A stretch of 64,000 bases of DNA from Bacteroidales bacterium. Lineage in GTDB: Bacteria; Bacteroidota; Bacteroidia; Bacteroidales; UBA932. The stretch covers positions 1 through 64,000 of the forward strand of contig JAILIM010000023.1 of NCBI GenBank assembly GCA_024695285.1. The letters run 5' to 3'. A model generated the notes under the pieces. That model was not told where the DNA came from. It made no database searches and was given only the letters and a program-made list of their open reading frames with translations. Shown piece after piece: positions 1-8,415 of this stretch (positions are counted from its first letter, which is position 1; each line of letters starts with the position of its first letter). The translations under genes were made by a program, and so were the position numbers.

Positions 1-525
1 CCGGACGGCAATTACTGGAAGGGCTCCGTGTGGCTTCCCACGGCCTATATGGGCATTAAGGCGCTTGAGAAATACGGCTATTACAAGGAGGCGGACGAAA
101 CCGCGGAAGCCATCCTTGAGCACATGTGGCAAACGTATGCCCAATATGAGCCGCATACCATCTGGGAGTGCTACAACCCCACCAAGCCAGAACCGGCCAG
201 CAAGAAGGAGGGCACCAAAAACGTTAAAGCAGTAAAAGCCGATTTCTGCGGCTGGTCTGCCCTGGGCCCAATTTCTCTCTTCATTGAGAACGTCCTCGGA
301 TTCTACGATGTCGATGCATCCGCGGCCATTGTCAGGTGGAATCTCCACCAAAACTGCCGGCACGGAATAAAAAAGCTATCTTTCGGCGGAATCACCACCG
401 ACATAATCTACGACAATGGGAAAGTCCGTGTCCGTTCCAATAAGCCCTACACGCTGTATATCAACGGCAAGGAATACGCTGTCCGGCGCGGCGTCACTTC
501 GATACGGCTGAATAATAATCCCTGA
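1..525 (+). CDS. C-terminal part of an MGH1-like (GH63-type) glycoside hydrolase
   Basis: The frame is open from the left edge, so the N-terminal part lies outside the window; 174 residues are visible. They begin PDGNYWKGSVWLPTAYMG, which resembles the conserved GxYWRGxxW.P.xY stretch of the (alpha/alpha)6-barrel of MGH1-like and GH63 glycosidases. Further on, ADFCGWSALGP is also typical of that family. The C-terminal tail (about residues 130-174) reads as a small beta domain. The gene converges on the GH2 gene and their 3' ends overlap by 32 bp. It probably belongs to the same glycan-degrading locus although it is on the opposite strand. The family call is from motif memory; the exact GH family and substrate cannot be set from the fragment. 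Confidence 0.72.
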   Translation, partial: PDGNYWKGSVWLPTAYMGIKALEKYGYYKEADETAEAILEHMWQTYAQYEPHTIWECYNPTKPEPASKKEGTKNVKAVKADFCGWSALGPISLFIENVLGFYDVDASAAIVRWNLHQNCRHGIKKLSFGGITTDIIYDNGKVRVRSNKPYTLYINGKEYAVRRGVTSIRLNNNP

Positions 526-2272
526 CCACGAAGAATGCCTGTTTCCGCCGCCCCTGCTCGTCGATGAGACCTTTGCGGTTGAAGTCGTCCTGTATTCCGG
601 TCAGAGGCCGCTTGGGTGAGCGGAAATCCTTCAGGCACCAGGGGCAGAGGCCACGGAGACTGGGGAGCTTGCTGAGCATCTCCAGATTCTTGCGGTACAG
701 CAAAGTCAGGTATTCTTCCGTAAACAGTTCCTGATCGCTTCCGTGGTTGCCATACAAGGCGCCACCCCCGAATTCGCTGATTACCAAAGGTTTGCCGGAA
801 GGGATCGACCAGCTTAGCGAGTCGCAGTCCGCAGGCGTTCCGTTGTACCAGCCTATGTACTGATTGATACTCAGGATATCGGTCAGGCTGATAAGATCGT
901 CTTCCACGACGGCATGATGCAGGTCAGTGAGTTTCTTCTCCATGGCGGCGCTGACAAGCCGACTGGGGTCCTCTTGCCGGGTTCTGGCGATGAGACGCCC
1001 CAGGAATGACAGCCTTTCGGGCGTGTGCGGCGTTTCATTGGCGACGGACCATATAATCACTGCCGCGCGGTTGTAGTCCCTCCCTATCATCTCCAGGAGC
1101 TGGTTTTCGGCATTTGCGTAGGTTTCCTCCGAGGCCCAGTCTATATTCCAGTAGCAGGGAATTTCCTCCCACAGCAGGAAGCCCATCTCTTCGGCAAGCC
1201 GCACCATTTTTTCGCTGTGAGGGTAATGCGCCAGGCGCAGGAAATTGCATCCCAGGTCCTTTGCCGCTGCCAGAAGTGCCCTAGCATCTTCTTCGTTTTT
1301 GCACCTTCCCGGATTGATACCGATGGATTCATCGTGCAGGGCTACCCCTTTAAGGAATACTGGCTTACCGTTGAGGAGGATTTCTTCTCCTTCCACCCGT
1401 ACTGTCCTGAATCCTATGCGGTCCGTGATGCGGTCGCTGCCGCAGGACAGGGTAATGCCATACAGCCTGGGGCTATCCGGCGACCAAAGTTCCGGGGAAA
1501 CCTTCATACTGAAATGTGCCACGCCGTCTCGCCCTGCGCAGGCCTTCTTTCTGATGCCAAGTTCCGGTATCTCGACGGTCACGGAACCGGTGCCTCCGTC
1601 GAGGACCACGTCGAATGAAGCCTCACTGCCGTCGAACCGCATCCTCCAGTCCTTGATGAACACCTCCGGCACGCCTACGAGCGTGACGTCCCGGATGATT
1701 CCGCCATAGTTCCACCAATCGAAGTTCCGGGTAGGAACTTCAGACTCGCCGCGGGTGTTGTTCACCCAGACCACAAGGCTGTTCGGCCCCTCCTGCAGCA
1801 CGTCGGTCACTTCAAACTCGAAAGGTGTGAAGCCTCCTTTGTGGGTGCCGAGGATGTTGTTGTTAAGGCCTACCATGCACTGGTAATTGACCGCCCCGAA
1901 ATGAAGGAACCACCTACGCCCCGCAACTTTTTGGAAATCAACAACCATTCTATACCAGATGGTTCCTTCATACAGATACAGCCGTTCGGACTGTGTGTTC
2001 CAGTCTCCTGGAACGGCTAACTCCGGAGCCTTGTCGAAGTCGTATTCCACAAGTTTCGTCTTGTCCTGAAAGAAGTGCTTATCGGCAAAGAAGCGCTTAT
2101 GGGGCTTCTGCAGGGTCATATGGTACTTGTAGATACCAGTATCCATCGGATCCACTATATAGTTCCACCGTCCGTTCAGGGAACGACAGTCACGCCCTCC
2201 GTCAGGGGATGACGCCATGACGGGGAGGACGGCGAGCAGGAATGCGACAAAAACGGATATCAGTCTTTTCAT
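494..2272 (-). CDS. GH2-family glycoside hydrolase (beta-galactosidase/beta-glucuronidase type)
   Basis: A 592-residue secreted enzyme with an N-terminal signal peptide (about 1-21, ending VMASS) and the usual GH2 order: jelly-roll sugar-binding domain (about 30-200), Ig-like sandwich (200-295) and TIM barrel (295-590). The acid/base is likely E413 in SVANET and the nucleophile E500 in PLVISEFGGGALYG. At under 600 residues it is closer in size to beta-glucuronidases than to LacZ. Family members cleave terminal beta-galactoside, glucuronide, mannoside or similar linkages; the sequence does not fix which. Its ATG overlaps the TAA of the upstream GH39-like gene by one base (TAATG), so the two are translationally coupled at the end of a long minus-strand operon. 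Confidence 0.88.
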   Translation of the reverse strand: MKRLISVFVAFLLAVLPVMASSPDGGRDCRSLNGRWNYIVDPMDTGIYKYHMTLQKPHKRFFADKHFFQDKTKLVEYDFDKAPELAVPGDWNTQSERLYLYEGTIWYRMVVDFQKVAGRRWFLHFGAVNYQCMVGLNNNILGTHKGGFTPFEFEVTDVLQEGPNSLVVWVNNTRGESEVPTRNFDWWNYGGIIRDVTLVGVPEVFIKDWRMRFDGSEASFDVVLDGGTGSVTVEIPELGIRKKACAGRDGVAHFSMKVSPELWSPDSPRLYGITLSCGSDRITDRIGFRTVRVEGEEILLNGKPVFLKGVALHDESIGINPGRCKNEEDARALLAAAKDLGCNFLRLAHYPHSEKMVRLAEEMGFLLWEEIPCYWNIDWASEETYANAENQLLEMIGRDYNRAAVIIWSVANETPHTPERLSFLGRLIARTRQEDPSRLVSAAMEKKLTDLHHAVVEDDLISLTDILSINQYIGWYNGTPADCDSLSWSIPSGKPLVISEFGGGALYGNHGSDQELFTEEYLTLLYRKNLEMLSKLPSLRGLCPWCLKDFRSPKRPLTGIQDDFNRKGLIDEQGRRKQAFFVVRDYYSAVSK

Positions 2273-3702
2273 TACAGTTCCAAAAGGGCTATGGCATTGT
2301 TCTTCAATTCCACCCGGACGGTTCCGTCTTCTGCCGGGAAGAGAGGAATCTCCGTGTAGATGTGCTCATCGTCGGTAAGGTGATAAAATGCCTTCCCGAG
2401 CTTGCTCCCTGTAACCGAAACCGTGATTTCAGCAAGGTTGCAGGCGTTGTTGTCGCCGTCGTAGCGAGTCAGCAGAATAACCGGCCTGCCGTCCTTCACG
2501 GAAGCGACAGCATAAACATCACCGGCGCCTCCTTCAACCTTGTATTCACACGCCTTGTCTCCAAGTTTGCTCCACGCGTAAAACGCATAATAAAGCGGCA
2601 TATGCTTGTAAAGCTGGATGTCATAGAAACCGCAATATGTGGTTGCAGGTCGAAAATCGTAGTACATCATCATATCAACCGGAGCATGCTGGAGGGCAGA
2701 CATGGTCGCAATGGCAAACGCGGCGCCCTTAATGGAACGTCGGTTATCATAGTTGTATCGTTCGTTGGTGGAACCATCGCCGCTCTTGAACCTGCGGTAG
2801 TTCCACTCGTTCAGGATCAACTCGGCGTCGGAGTAGCCGTACTCCTTCATCCATCCCCGTATCAGGCCGGCCTCCATCAGGTAAACAGACGGTTCAGAGC
2901 CGTATTTATGCCAGGAAACGAAATCGATGGGGACGCCGTTGTCCCGCATATACTCGAAGAATTGAGGGAAATAGGTCTTCACGCCCTGGATGCGGCAATA
3001 GGAGGGACCGCCGATTTTCAGCCCTGGGAAGCATTTCTTCAGGTGCTTTGCTGCAACGGCATAGAACTTATGGAATTCTTTAATAGGGCCGCCCCAGGTG
3101 CGCGGATTCGTTTTCCAGCGGCCTGAAGACTGGTCCAGGTCGGCCTCGTTCCATATTTCCCAGTACTTTATCCCGTAATGGAAACCGTCTGCCCAGCCTT
3201 CGTTATAATGACGTATGATGTGCTCGCAGATGCGCGCCCATTTCTTATAATCCTTCGGTGGGTAGATGTTGTACTTTGCTGCAGTCTGGTTTTCTATGGA
3301 CTGACCCAGTCTGTAGAACGGTTCGCTGCCTGAATCGATTATTGTCTTGATATACAGGTCTGTCTCCCGGAAATCGTACGAAGTCGGGCAGTCGGGGTCT
3401 TTGTCGAAATCCGGGAATATTTCGGAGACATCGACAAGGTGCTCTCCATAGCACTCTCCCAAACAGGCGTCGTGCGTGCGGCTGTAAGGAATCTGCAATA
3501 ACTTGAAATCCTGCTGCTGCAGTTCGCTGTCCCAGGCGGGGCCGTTGTTGACGGCATTCATCGGCTTGACGGGCCCGACTATGACGGACGGATTGACGGT
3601 GACGCTGACCCGCACGGACGTGATGTCCGGCTGGATTTCCTCCTGGGCGGACAGTATCATGCTGCCGCAGAGGCACAATGAGGCAAGTAGAACTTTTTTC
3701 AT
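2272..3702 (-). CDS. GH39-like glycoside hydrolase
   Basis: A secreted (beta/alpha)8 enzyme related to GH39 (beta-xylosidase/iduronidase type). Counting from the first of two possible starts (3708), YWEIWNEAD carries the likely acid/base E188 and LILNEWNYR the likely nucleophile E301, the usual pair about 110 residues apart in clan GH-A. A signal peptide ends near LSAQ. I chose the start at 3702 because it overlaps the stop of the preceding gene as ATGA; the start at 3708 adds only Met-Glu. The C-terminal 100 residues look like a beta-sandwich. It sits between a beta-propeller lipoprotein and a GH2 enzyme in one operon, suggesting joint action on one oligosaccharide. Retaining chemistry is inferred from the family. 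Confidence 0.8.
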   Translation of the reverse strand: MKKVLLASLCLCGSMILSAQEEIQPDITSVRVSVTVNPSVIVGPVKPMNAVNNGPAWDSELQQQDFKLLQIPYSRTHDACLGECYGEHLVDVSEIFPDFDKDPDCPTSYDFRETDLYIKTIIDSGSEPFYRLGQSIENQTAAKYNIYPPKDYKKWARICEHIIRHYNEGWADGFHYGIKYWEIWNEADLDQSSGRWKTNPRTWGGPIKEFHKFYAVAAKHLKKCFPGLKIGGPSYCRIQGVKTYFPQFFEYMRDNGVPIDFVSWHKYGSEPSVYLMEAGLIRGWMKEYGYSDAELILNEWNYRRFKSGDGSTNERYNYDNRRSIKGAAFAIATMSALQHAPVDMMMYYDFRPATTYCGFYDIQLYKHMPLYYAFYAWSKLGDKACEYKVEGGAGDVYAVASVKDGRPVILLTRYDGDNNACNLAEITVSVTGSKLGKAFYHLTDDEHIYTEIPLFPAEDGTVRVELKNNAIALLEL

Positions 3703-4961
3703 TTCCATTTTACGTCTCTAAGATACACCTGACGGCTCCCTTCGTGGACTGAGTTAAAGGCCAGCTGGCTTCCGTCCGGCTTCCAGCGGGCGTGGAGGTC
3801 GCAGCGGGAATATTGTTCCTTGTATTTCTCAGGAACGAAGAAGCGCCCAAGGGATATGATTGCTTCATCCTCCAGGCGAAGGAGCACCCAGCTGCGGTAG
3901 CCGTCTTTGTTCCAGTAGCCTTCGCTGCTGATGAATTGTCCGTCGGGCGAGAAAATGCAGTGTCCGTCCCAGTCCATGATTCCGGGAGCAAGGTGGCGCA
4001 CGTTTTCCTCCTCCCCGACCTTAAAGACCGTATGCGCCCAGCATCCTCCGCCGTCCCACCGGGCCGTCACGGTCAGGGTTTCGCTGTCCTTCCAGTTGAA
4101 GTGCGAGCCCATCCAGCCGTCCGGGAAACAGCGGCGGAGATTCGTTCCGTCGGTGTTGATTGTCAGCGACACCGTGTTCCAGGAGAAAATGTGGCCTCGT
4201 TCGGCGAGCTGCGCCTTGAATCCCTGCACCGTCCTGGCGAGGAAAAACACCTTGCTTGCATCCGGACTGATGATGGTATGGCAGAAGTAAGCCAGGCCGT
4301 CGCTGGAGGTGATTTCCGGCATCAGGCTCCTGGCGTCGGCGACGGAAAGTATGAGCTTTTCTTCCCCGGTCTTCAGGTTTATGAGCCACAATCCGTCGTC
4401 TTCGGGCCAAACCTCATCGAGCCGCGGATCCTGACCATCTCCGGCATAGCCGTAGTCGGGGCGGCACACCCTCAGGCGGGCGTAATTCAGGCTGATGGCC
4501 CATTCGCCGGTGGGGTCGACGGCGCTAACCGGGCGCGAAACAATGCGCTCGCCTCCGGTCTTCCAGTTGAGGAGCACGGTCACGAAACGGCCGTCGCGAA
4601 AGTCGTTGAAGGCGCAGAGGCCGTCTTCCCAGGGAATCCAGTGGAACATAGCCGCCTCCTGGAAGTTCCAGCAGGTGGTGCGGCCGATGGGGATATACCG
4701 GCAGCTGTCTGCCAGGTCGACCAGTGCCACCGTGGCCGTGTCGGTCTCTTCGGCCAGCCTCCCGGTGAAATCAGTCCCCAGCACGCAGACATAGCGGCCG
4801 TCCGGACTCCAGGAGTTGATGCCGAAATAGTTGGCCAGAAAATGGTCTTCCGGGCCCTGAGTGATGGCGTATGGCTCGCCGACCTCCGGGAAGGAGGGAA
4901 GTTGCTTTCCGCACGCAGCCAGGGCCAGGATGCCGGCCAGAACAAGTAAAGCTTTTCTCAT
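3699..4961 (-). CDS. TolB-like beta-propeller lipoprotein
   Basis: A 420-residue lipoprotein: the signal peptide ends in the lipobox LAAC (Cys about 17). The mature part has repeated blade signatures SPDGRY, DPTGEW, SPDASK and SPDGQF, as in WD40/TolB-type propellers. The spacing and the WSPDG/DGxxLR phrases recall oligogalacturonate-lyase-like propellers (PL22-type), but I see no basis to claim lyase activity. It overlaps the GH39-like gene by ATGA and the preceding EEP-propeller gene by TGATG, so it is co-translated with both. It could be a surface glycan-binding protein or a carbohydrate-active enzyme. Confidence 0.65.
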   Translation of the reverse strand: MRKALLVLAGILALAACGKQLPSFPEVGEPYAITQGPEDHFLANYFGINSWSPDGRYVCVLGTDFTGRLAEETDTATVALVDLADSCRYIPIGRTTCWNFQEAAMFHWIPWEDGLCAFNDFRDGRFVTVLLNWKTGGERIVSRPVSAVDPTGEWAISLNYARLRVCRPDYGYAGDGQDPRLDEVWPEDDGLWLINLKTGEEKLILSVADARSLMPEITSSDGLAYFCHTIISPDASKVFFLARTVQGFKAQLAERGHIFSWNTVSLTINTDGTNLRRCFPDGWMGSHFNWKDSETLTVTARWDGGGCWAHTVFKVGEEENVRHLAPGIMDWDGHCIFSPDGQFISSEGYWNKDGYRSWVLLRLEDEAIISLGRFFVPEKYKEQYSRCDLHARWKPDGSQLAFNSVHEGSRQVYLRDVKWK

Positions 4962-7900
4962 CAGTAGATGGTTACGGGGGTATAGCCTTCGTGCGAAGAG
5001 CCCGTGCTGTTATAAGGTTCCGTGGCGCCTGGTACCATGCAGGTCTTCATCGGGTTGCCTCCGAGCTGTGACCAGTTGGCTCCGGGGCCGGACGTCCTCG
5101 GACAGGTAAGCTTGTAAAGGATGGCGCCACCGCCGTCATTGATAGAGGTACAGGTCACGTAGATATTGCCGTTATAGTCGATCGTAGGGCTTGTCCTTGG
5201 CTGACTGTTTTCAAACAGGAACTGTGACACAAGCGAACCATCCTGAGGCGAGAGCTTCAGGATGCGCCTCTTGCCGCTGTCGGTAACATAGACGTATCCC
5301 AGGTTGTCGATGGCGGGGACGCCGCAGTTGCCAGTTCCGGTGTCGCGGGACCATGCCAGCGAGCCGTCGGCCGCGTTAAGCTTGAATATCTTGTCGGCGG
5401 CACGTACATAGGCATTGCCGTCGTCGTCAAGCACACAGCCGAGGCCGAAGTTGTTGGCCGCAGCTTCCACTTCCACCTTCCAGATGGGCGTGGGAGCAGA
5501 TCCGGAAACATAACTGCTGAGACTATAACGGGCGACGATCATATTATTATTGGTGGTCGTGGCGCATACATATACGCTGCCGTCGACGGTAGAAATCGCA
5601 GGCTGGAAGCCCTTTGTCAGGTAACCGTTGCCGTCAGTGTGAGTCATGCCCAGGAAGTTTGTAGCACGGCCAGAGTCGCTGTTTGCCGAGGTACTCCAGG
5701 TGCCGTTTCCACCAAGGATACCCACCTTGAAGCCGCCGGATGTCTCGGAGCCGGCCGCCGTACCGGAAGAAGCGCCGCCGCGGGCGGAACCGAATACAAG
5801 TTTACCGTCGGCGCTCACGGCCATGCCGCCGTAGGAGCCCTTGTCGCAGCCAAGTGTCTGGTAGAGGCTGCCGTCACTGCGGTTCAGGATAACCATGTTC
5901 GAGTCGAACAGACCGCTGTCGACATTCCGCGTTATTACGCTCACGTAACTTCCGAATATGGCGGGAATGTGTGTGCGGTAGGTTGAATTCTCACCGGTAG
6001 TCACATACCACTTCTGAGTCATATTCGGGCGGAGGCAGAACAGGCCGCCGTTGCCACCGGCGCCGTTGGAATACTGCACGGGGATATAGATATTACCCTC
6101 AACGTCGATGGACGGGGTGCAGGTCTGGCAGTTCTTGCTGCCGCTGATGGCGGCACCGTACTGGCCGATGTCGAAGCTGCCCTGCTGCGTGCCTGAGGCA
6201 TTGTAAGCGACCAGATGATAACCGGAGGAAGATACATAAATCCGGTCTCCGGAGCGGGTTACGGCAGGAGACGTCCAGTAAGCAGTAGCGTCGGTTGTAG
6301 AATCATATACCCTGCTCCACTCCGCGGTAAGCTGGTGTTCAACCGTACTTTCCACATTAAGGAGTTTGGTGGCTGTGGCTGTCGCACCGTTGTCGTCCGT
6401 GACGGTCAGCCTTACGGGAGCGTTATCCTTGATGCCCTGGATGACCACCTGGGGATTCTGTTCGTTGGATCTGATTCCGTCGATATCCCACTCCCAGTAG
6501 GCTATTCCGGCTGCGGAAACGGAACGGTCGGTGAAGGTGAGGGTCTGGTCTATCCTGGCATCGGCCGGAAGATTGAATTTGGCGACAGGCACTGAGGGAG
6601 CGCTACTGCTCATGTCGAACACGGCGAAAATCGGGTAGTGGTCGGAGACATATTTGTCGTTCCACTTACGCTTGTCCGTGCGGAACATGTAGCAGGTTCT
6701 GAGTGGCTTAAAGTATATATGGTCAATCTGCTCAGTCTTGGTTCCCCACCAGTGGAAAGTCTCGAAGTAATCCGTCTTCTGGGCATTCCAGCGGGCGCTC
6801 CAATACTCATTGTCTATCGGAGTCATTGCAGAATCGTCTTCTTCCATGTTCCAGTCTCCGGTAAGGATGACGGGAAGATCCCCTGTATTCTTGCTGCTGA
6901 TGGTGTTGCGGATGAGGGTAACTTCCTTGGAATGAGCAGCGCTGTATATGCTTGGATGGGTATTCAGAAGGAAGAACTGCGTATTCGTCGGCTTGTAGGT
7001 CATGATGGCCCAGGTCGATGTCTGCGGCACATGGTCTTCCATTTCACTGAAATAAGAATTGGCTGCCGTAGGCGAGTTGGAATGCCATATAGTCCCTGAA
7101 CTGTTGAGGGTAATCAGGTCTGTCCGATAGAGGATGGTGCTTGATTCCTCACCGTCCTGCGTGCCGGGAATCAGGCCCCAGTAGCTGTCGTCTGCAAGGA
7201 TATCCTTGCCGTTCTTGCGCCCAAGACCATAGTGGCCGTAACCGCTGCAATTGTTCTTGATATCCTGCACCTGCTCTTTCTGTGCCTCCTGCAGGCCGAT
7301 TACCGCAGGGCGGTAATAATTGACCATGGCGTAGTAGGCGCTCTTGCGGTTGGTCCAGTCGCGGTCGCCTGTGTCGGGGTTGCTGGACTTGTCTCGTGCG
7401 GATGCGAAACGGACGTTGGACGACATGATCATCAGGCCATCTGGAATGGTGTCCGGGGCCGGAGTATAGGCATTGGATGTGAGGGTGTACACTTTTGCGG
7501 CCAGGGCAGTGAATGAAGAGTTCGTCGAGAAGGTCATCTGCGTGCCGTCGGTGGCCCGTACGGTGAAGCGCATGCCGCTGGCATAGGTCTGCGCCGGAAT
7601 CAGCACATACATACTGTTGCCGAAGGCCACGCCGTCGCCGGGGGCATATACGACAACCCTGGCAGTGGCTCCGGATGCGGCGGTAATGCTGCTGAAGTCG
7701 GTGGTGAAAGGTCCGCTGACCTTCTCGCTCCCGAGGCTTTCGAACATCATGGACGATATCTTTGCATCGTAGGTGCCTGGGACGGTCAGTTTGATGGCCG
7801 CCATCATGGGGTTGAAGGTCAGTGCGCCGGAACTGCCGCTGCCGACCATCACGAATGCGGACGCATCATAAGTGTCTGACTGCATGTTCTGGGTTGCCGG

Positions 7901-8260
7901 AAGTGTGATTCTTGCGCTCCCTGAATTGTAATTGGACACGAATGCCGCCGGATATGCGTAATTGAACGGGGCGTTGATGACGCCAGTAATCGTGAATACC
8001 GCTTTGCTGGTCCCGACGTATTCGGAACCGGCATCCAGGGCCGTGGAGGTGACACCGTTCACGGAAATGGCATCACCGGCAGCCCAGTAATTGGGATAAG
8101 ACGAACCGTTCTTTGCTCCCAGAACGGTCTTGGTGGCGTCATCCGAGGGTTGGCAAATGTTGGCCTCGAAACTGAAGGTCTCGGGAACGGAAGGCTCGAT
8201 AATCGGCTCCTGGGTGCATGCTGCGAGGAGCACAAGTGCGAATAAACTGAACTTTTTCAT
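4961..8260 (-). CDS. Lipoprotein with fimbrillin-like, EEP phosphodiesterase, PKD and PQQ-propeller domains
   Basis: A 1099-residue surface lipoprotein (lipobox LAAC, Cys15). Domain order as read: fimbrillin/Mfa-like N-domain (about 28-262, with DATKTV and WAAGDAISV), endonuclease/exonuclease/phosphatase (EEP) domain (275-550), PKD domain (557-640, with YWEWDIDG), and a PQQ-like eight-blade propeller (about 650-1065). The EEP active-site residues are present: N282 (SSNVR), E325 (LQEAQ), H435 (NTHPS), D468 and N470 (GDWNM), D540-H541 (SDHYP). EEP enzymes cut phosphodiester or phosphomonoester bonds (nucleases, sphingomyelinases, inositol phosphatases). It is paralogous to the next gene upstream, which lacks the N-domain. 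Substrate unknown; a phosphorylated glycan or glycolipid is plausible from the SusCD setting. Confidence 0.82.
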   Translation of the reverse strand: MKKFSLFALVLLAACTQEPIIEPSVPETFSFEANICQPSDDATKTVLGAKNGSSYPNYWAAGDAISVNGVTSTALDAGSEYVGTSKAVFTITGVINAPFNYAYPAAFVSNYNSGSARITLPATQNMQSDTYDASAFVMVGSGSSGALTFNPMMAAIKLTVPGTYDAKISSMMFESLGSEKVSGPFTTDFSSITAASGATARVVVYAPGDGVAFGNSMYVLIPAQTYASGMRFTVRATDGTQMTFSTNSSFTALAAKVYTLTSNAYTPAPDTIPDGLMIMSSNVRFASARDKSSNPDTGDRDWTNRKSAYYAMVNYYRPAVIGLQEAQKEQVQDIKNNCSGYGHYGLGRKNGKDILADDSYWGLIPGTQDGEESSTILYRTDLITLNSSGTIWHSNSPTAANSYFSEMEDHVPQTSTWAIMTYKPTNTQFFLLNTHPSIYSAAHSKEVTLIRNTISSKNTGDLPVILTGDWNMEEDDSAMTPIDNEYWSARWNAQKTDYFETFHWWGTKTEQIDHIYFKPLRTCYMFRTDKRKWNDKYVSDHYPIFAVFDMSSSAPSVPVAKFNLPADARIDQTLTFTDRSVSAAGIAYWEWDIDGIRSNEQNPQVVIQGIKDNAPVRLTVTDDNGATATATKLLNVESTVEHQLTAEWSRVYDSTTDATAYWTSPAVTRSGDRIYVSSSGYHLVAYNASGTQQGSFDIGQYGAAISGSKNCQTCTPSIDVEGNIYIPVQYSNGAGGNGGLFCLRPNMTQKWYVTTGENSTYRTHIPAIFGSYVSVITRNVDSGLFDSNMVILNRSDGSLYQTLGCDKGSYGGMAVSADGKLVFGSARGGASSGTAAGSETSGGFKVGILGGNGTWSTSANSDSGRATNFLGMTHTDGNGYLTKGFQPAISTVDGSVYVCATTTNNNMIVARYSLSSYVSGSAPTPIWKVEVEAAANNFGLGCVLDDDGNAYVRAADKIFKLNAADGSLAWSRDTGTGNCGVPAIDNLGYVYVTDSGKRRILKLSPQDGSLVSQFLFENSQPRTSPTIDYNGNIYVTCTSINDGGGAILYKLTCPRTSGPGANWSQLGGNPMKTCMVPGATEPYNSTGSSHEGYTPVTIY

Positions 8261-8268
8261 ACCGTCGG

Positions 8269-8415
8269 CTAATTATAGTTCCAACCAAAACCTTCGAGGT
8301 CGTCTTTTTCTTCAAGTTGCGTCAGGTCATTGGTGCTGGCGCAAAGGGGACGTCCGGTTCCGGCTATCAGAACCAGATGTGTGTCGGGGGTTAGATATTC
8401 TTTTTTCATAATCAT
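8269..8415 (-). CDS. 48-residue acidic-tailed peptide between two EEP lipoproteins
   Basis: A short ORF starting MIMKKEYLTPDTHLVLIAG and ending with an acidic and aromatic tail (EEKDDLEGFGWNYN). The ATG at 8413-8415 overlaps the TGA of the upstream EEP lipoprotein (TGATG), which decides this start; a second ATG at 8409 gives 46 residues. No signal peptide or membrane helix. The pattern TP...(V/I)....R-L-C-A-S then a polar/acidic tail matches the two small peptides at 25947-26257 (APSSEVINACTERLFAAS and VPEVKIIFICTERLFAAS). In both places the peptide directly precedes a lipoprotein with an N-terminal fimbrillin-like domain. Function unknown. Confidence 0.68.
   Translation of the reverse strand: MIMKKEYLTPDTHLVLIAGTGRPLCASTNDLTQLEEKDDLEGFGWNYN

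Noticed and set aside
3792..4949. A 385-codon plus-strand open frame over the beta-propeller lipoprotein
   Set aside because: Antisense shadow of a well-supported gene with lipobox and coupled overlaps; its translation resembles no family.
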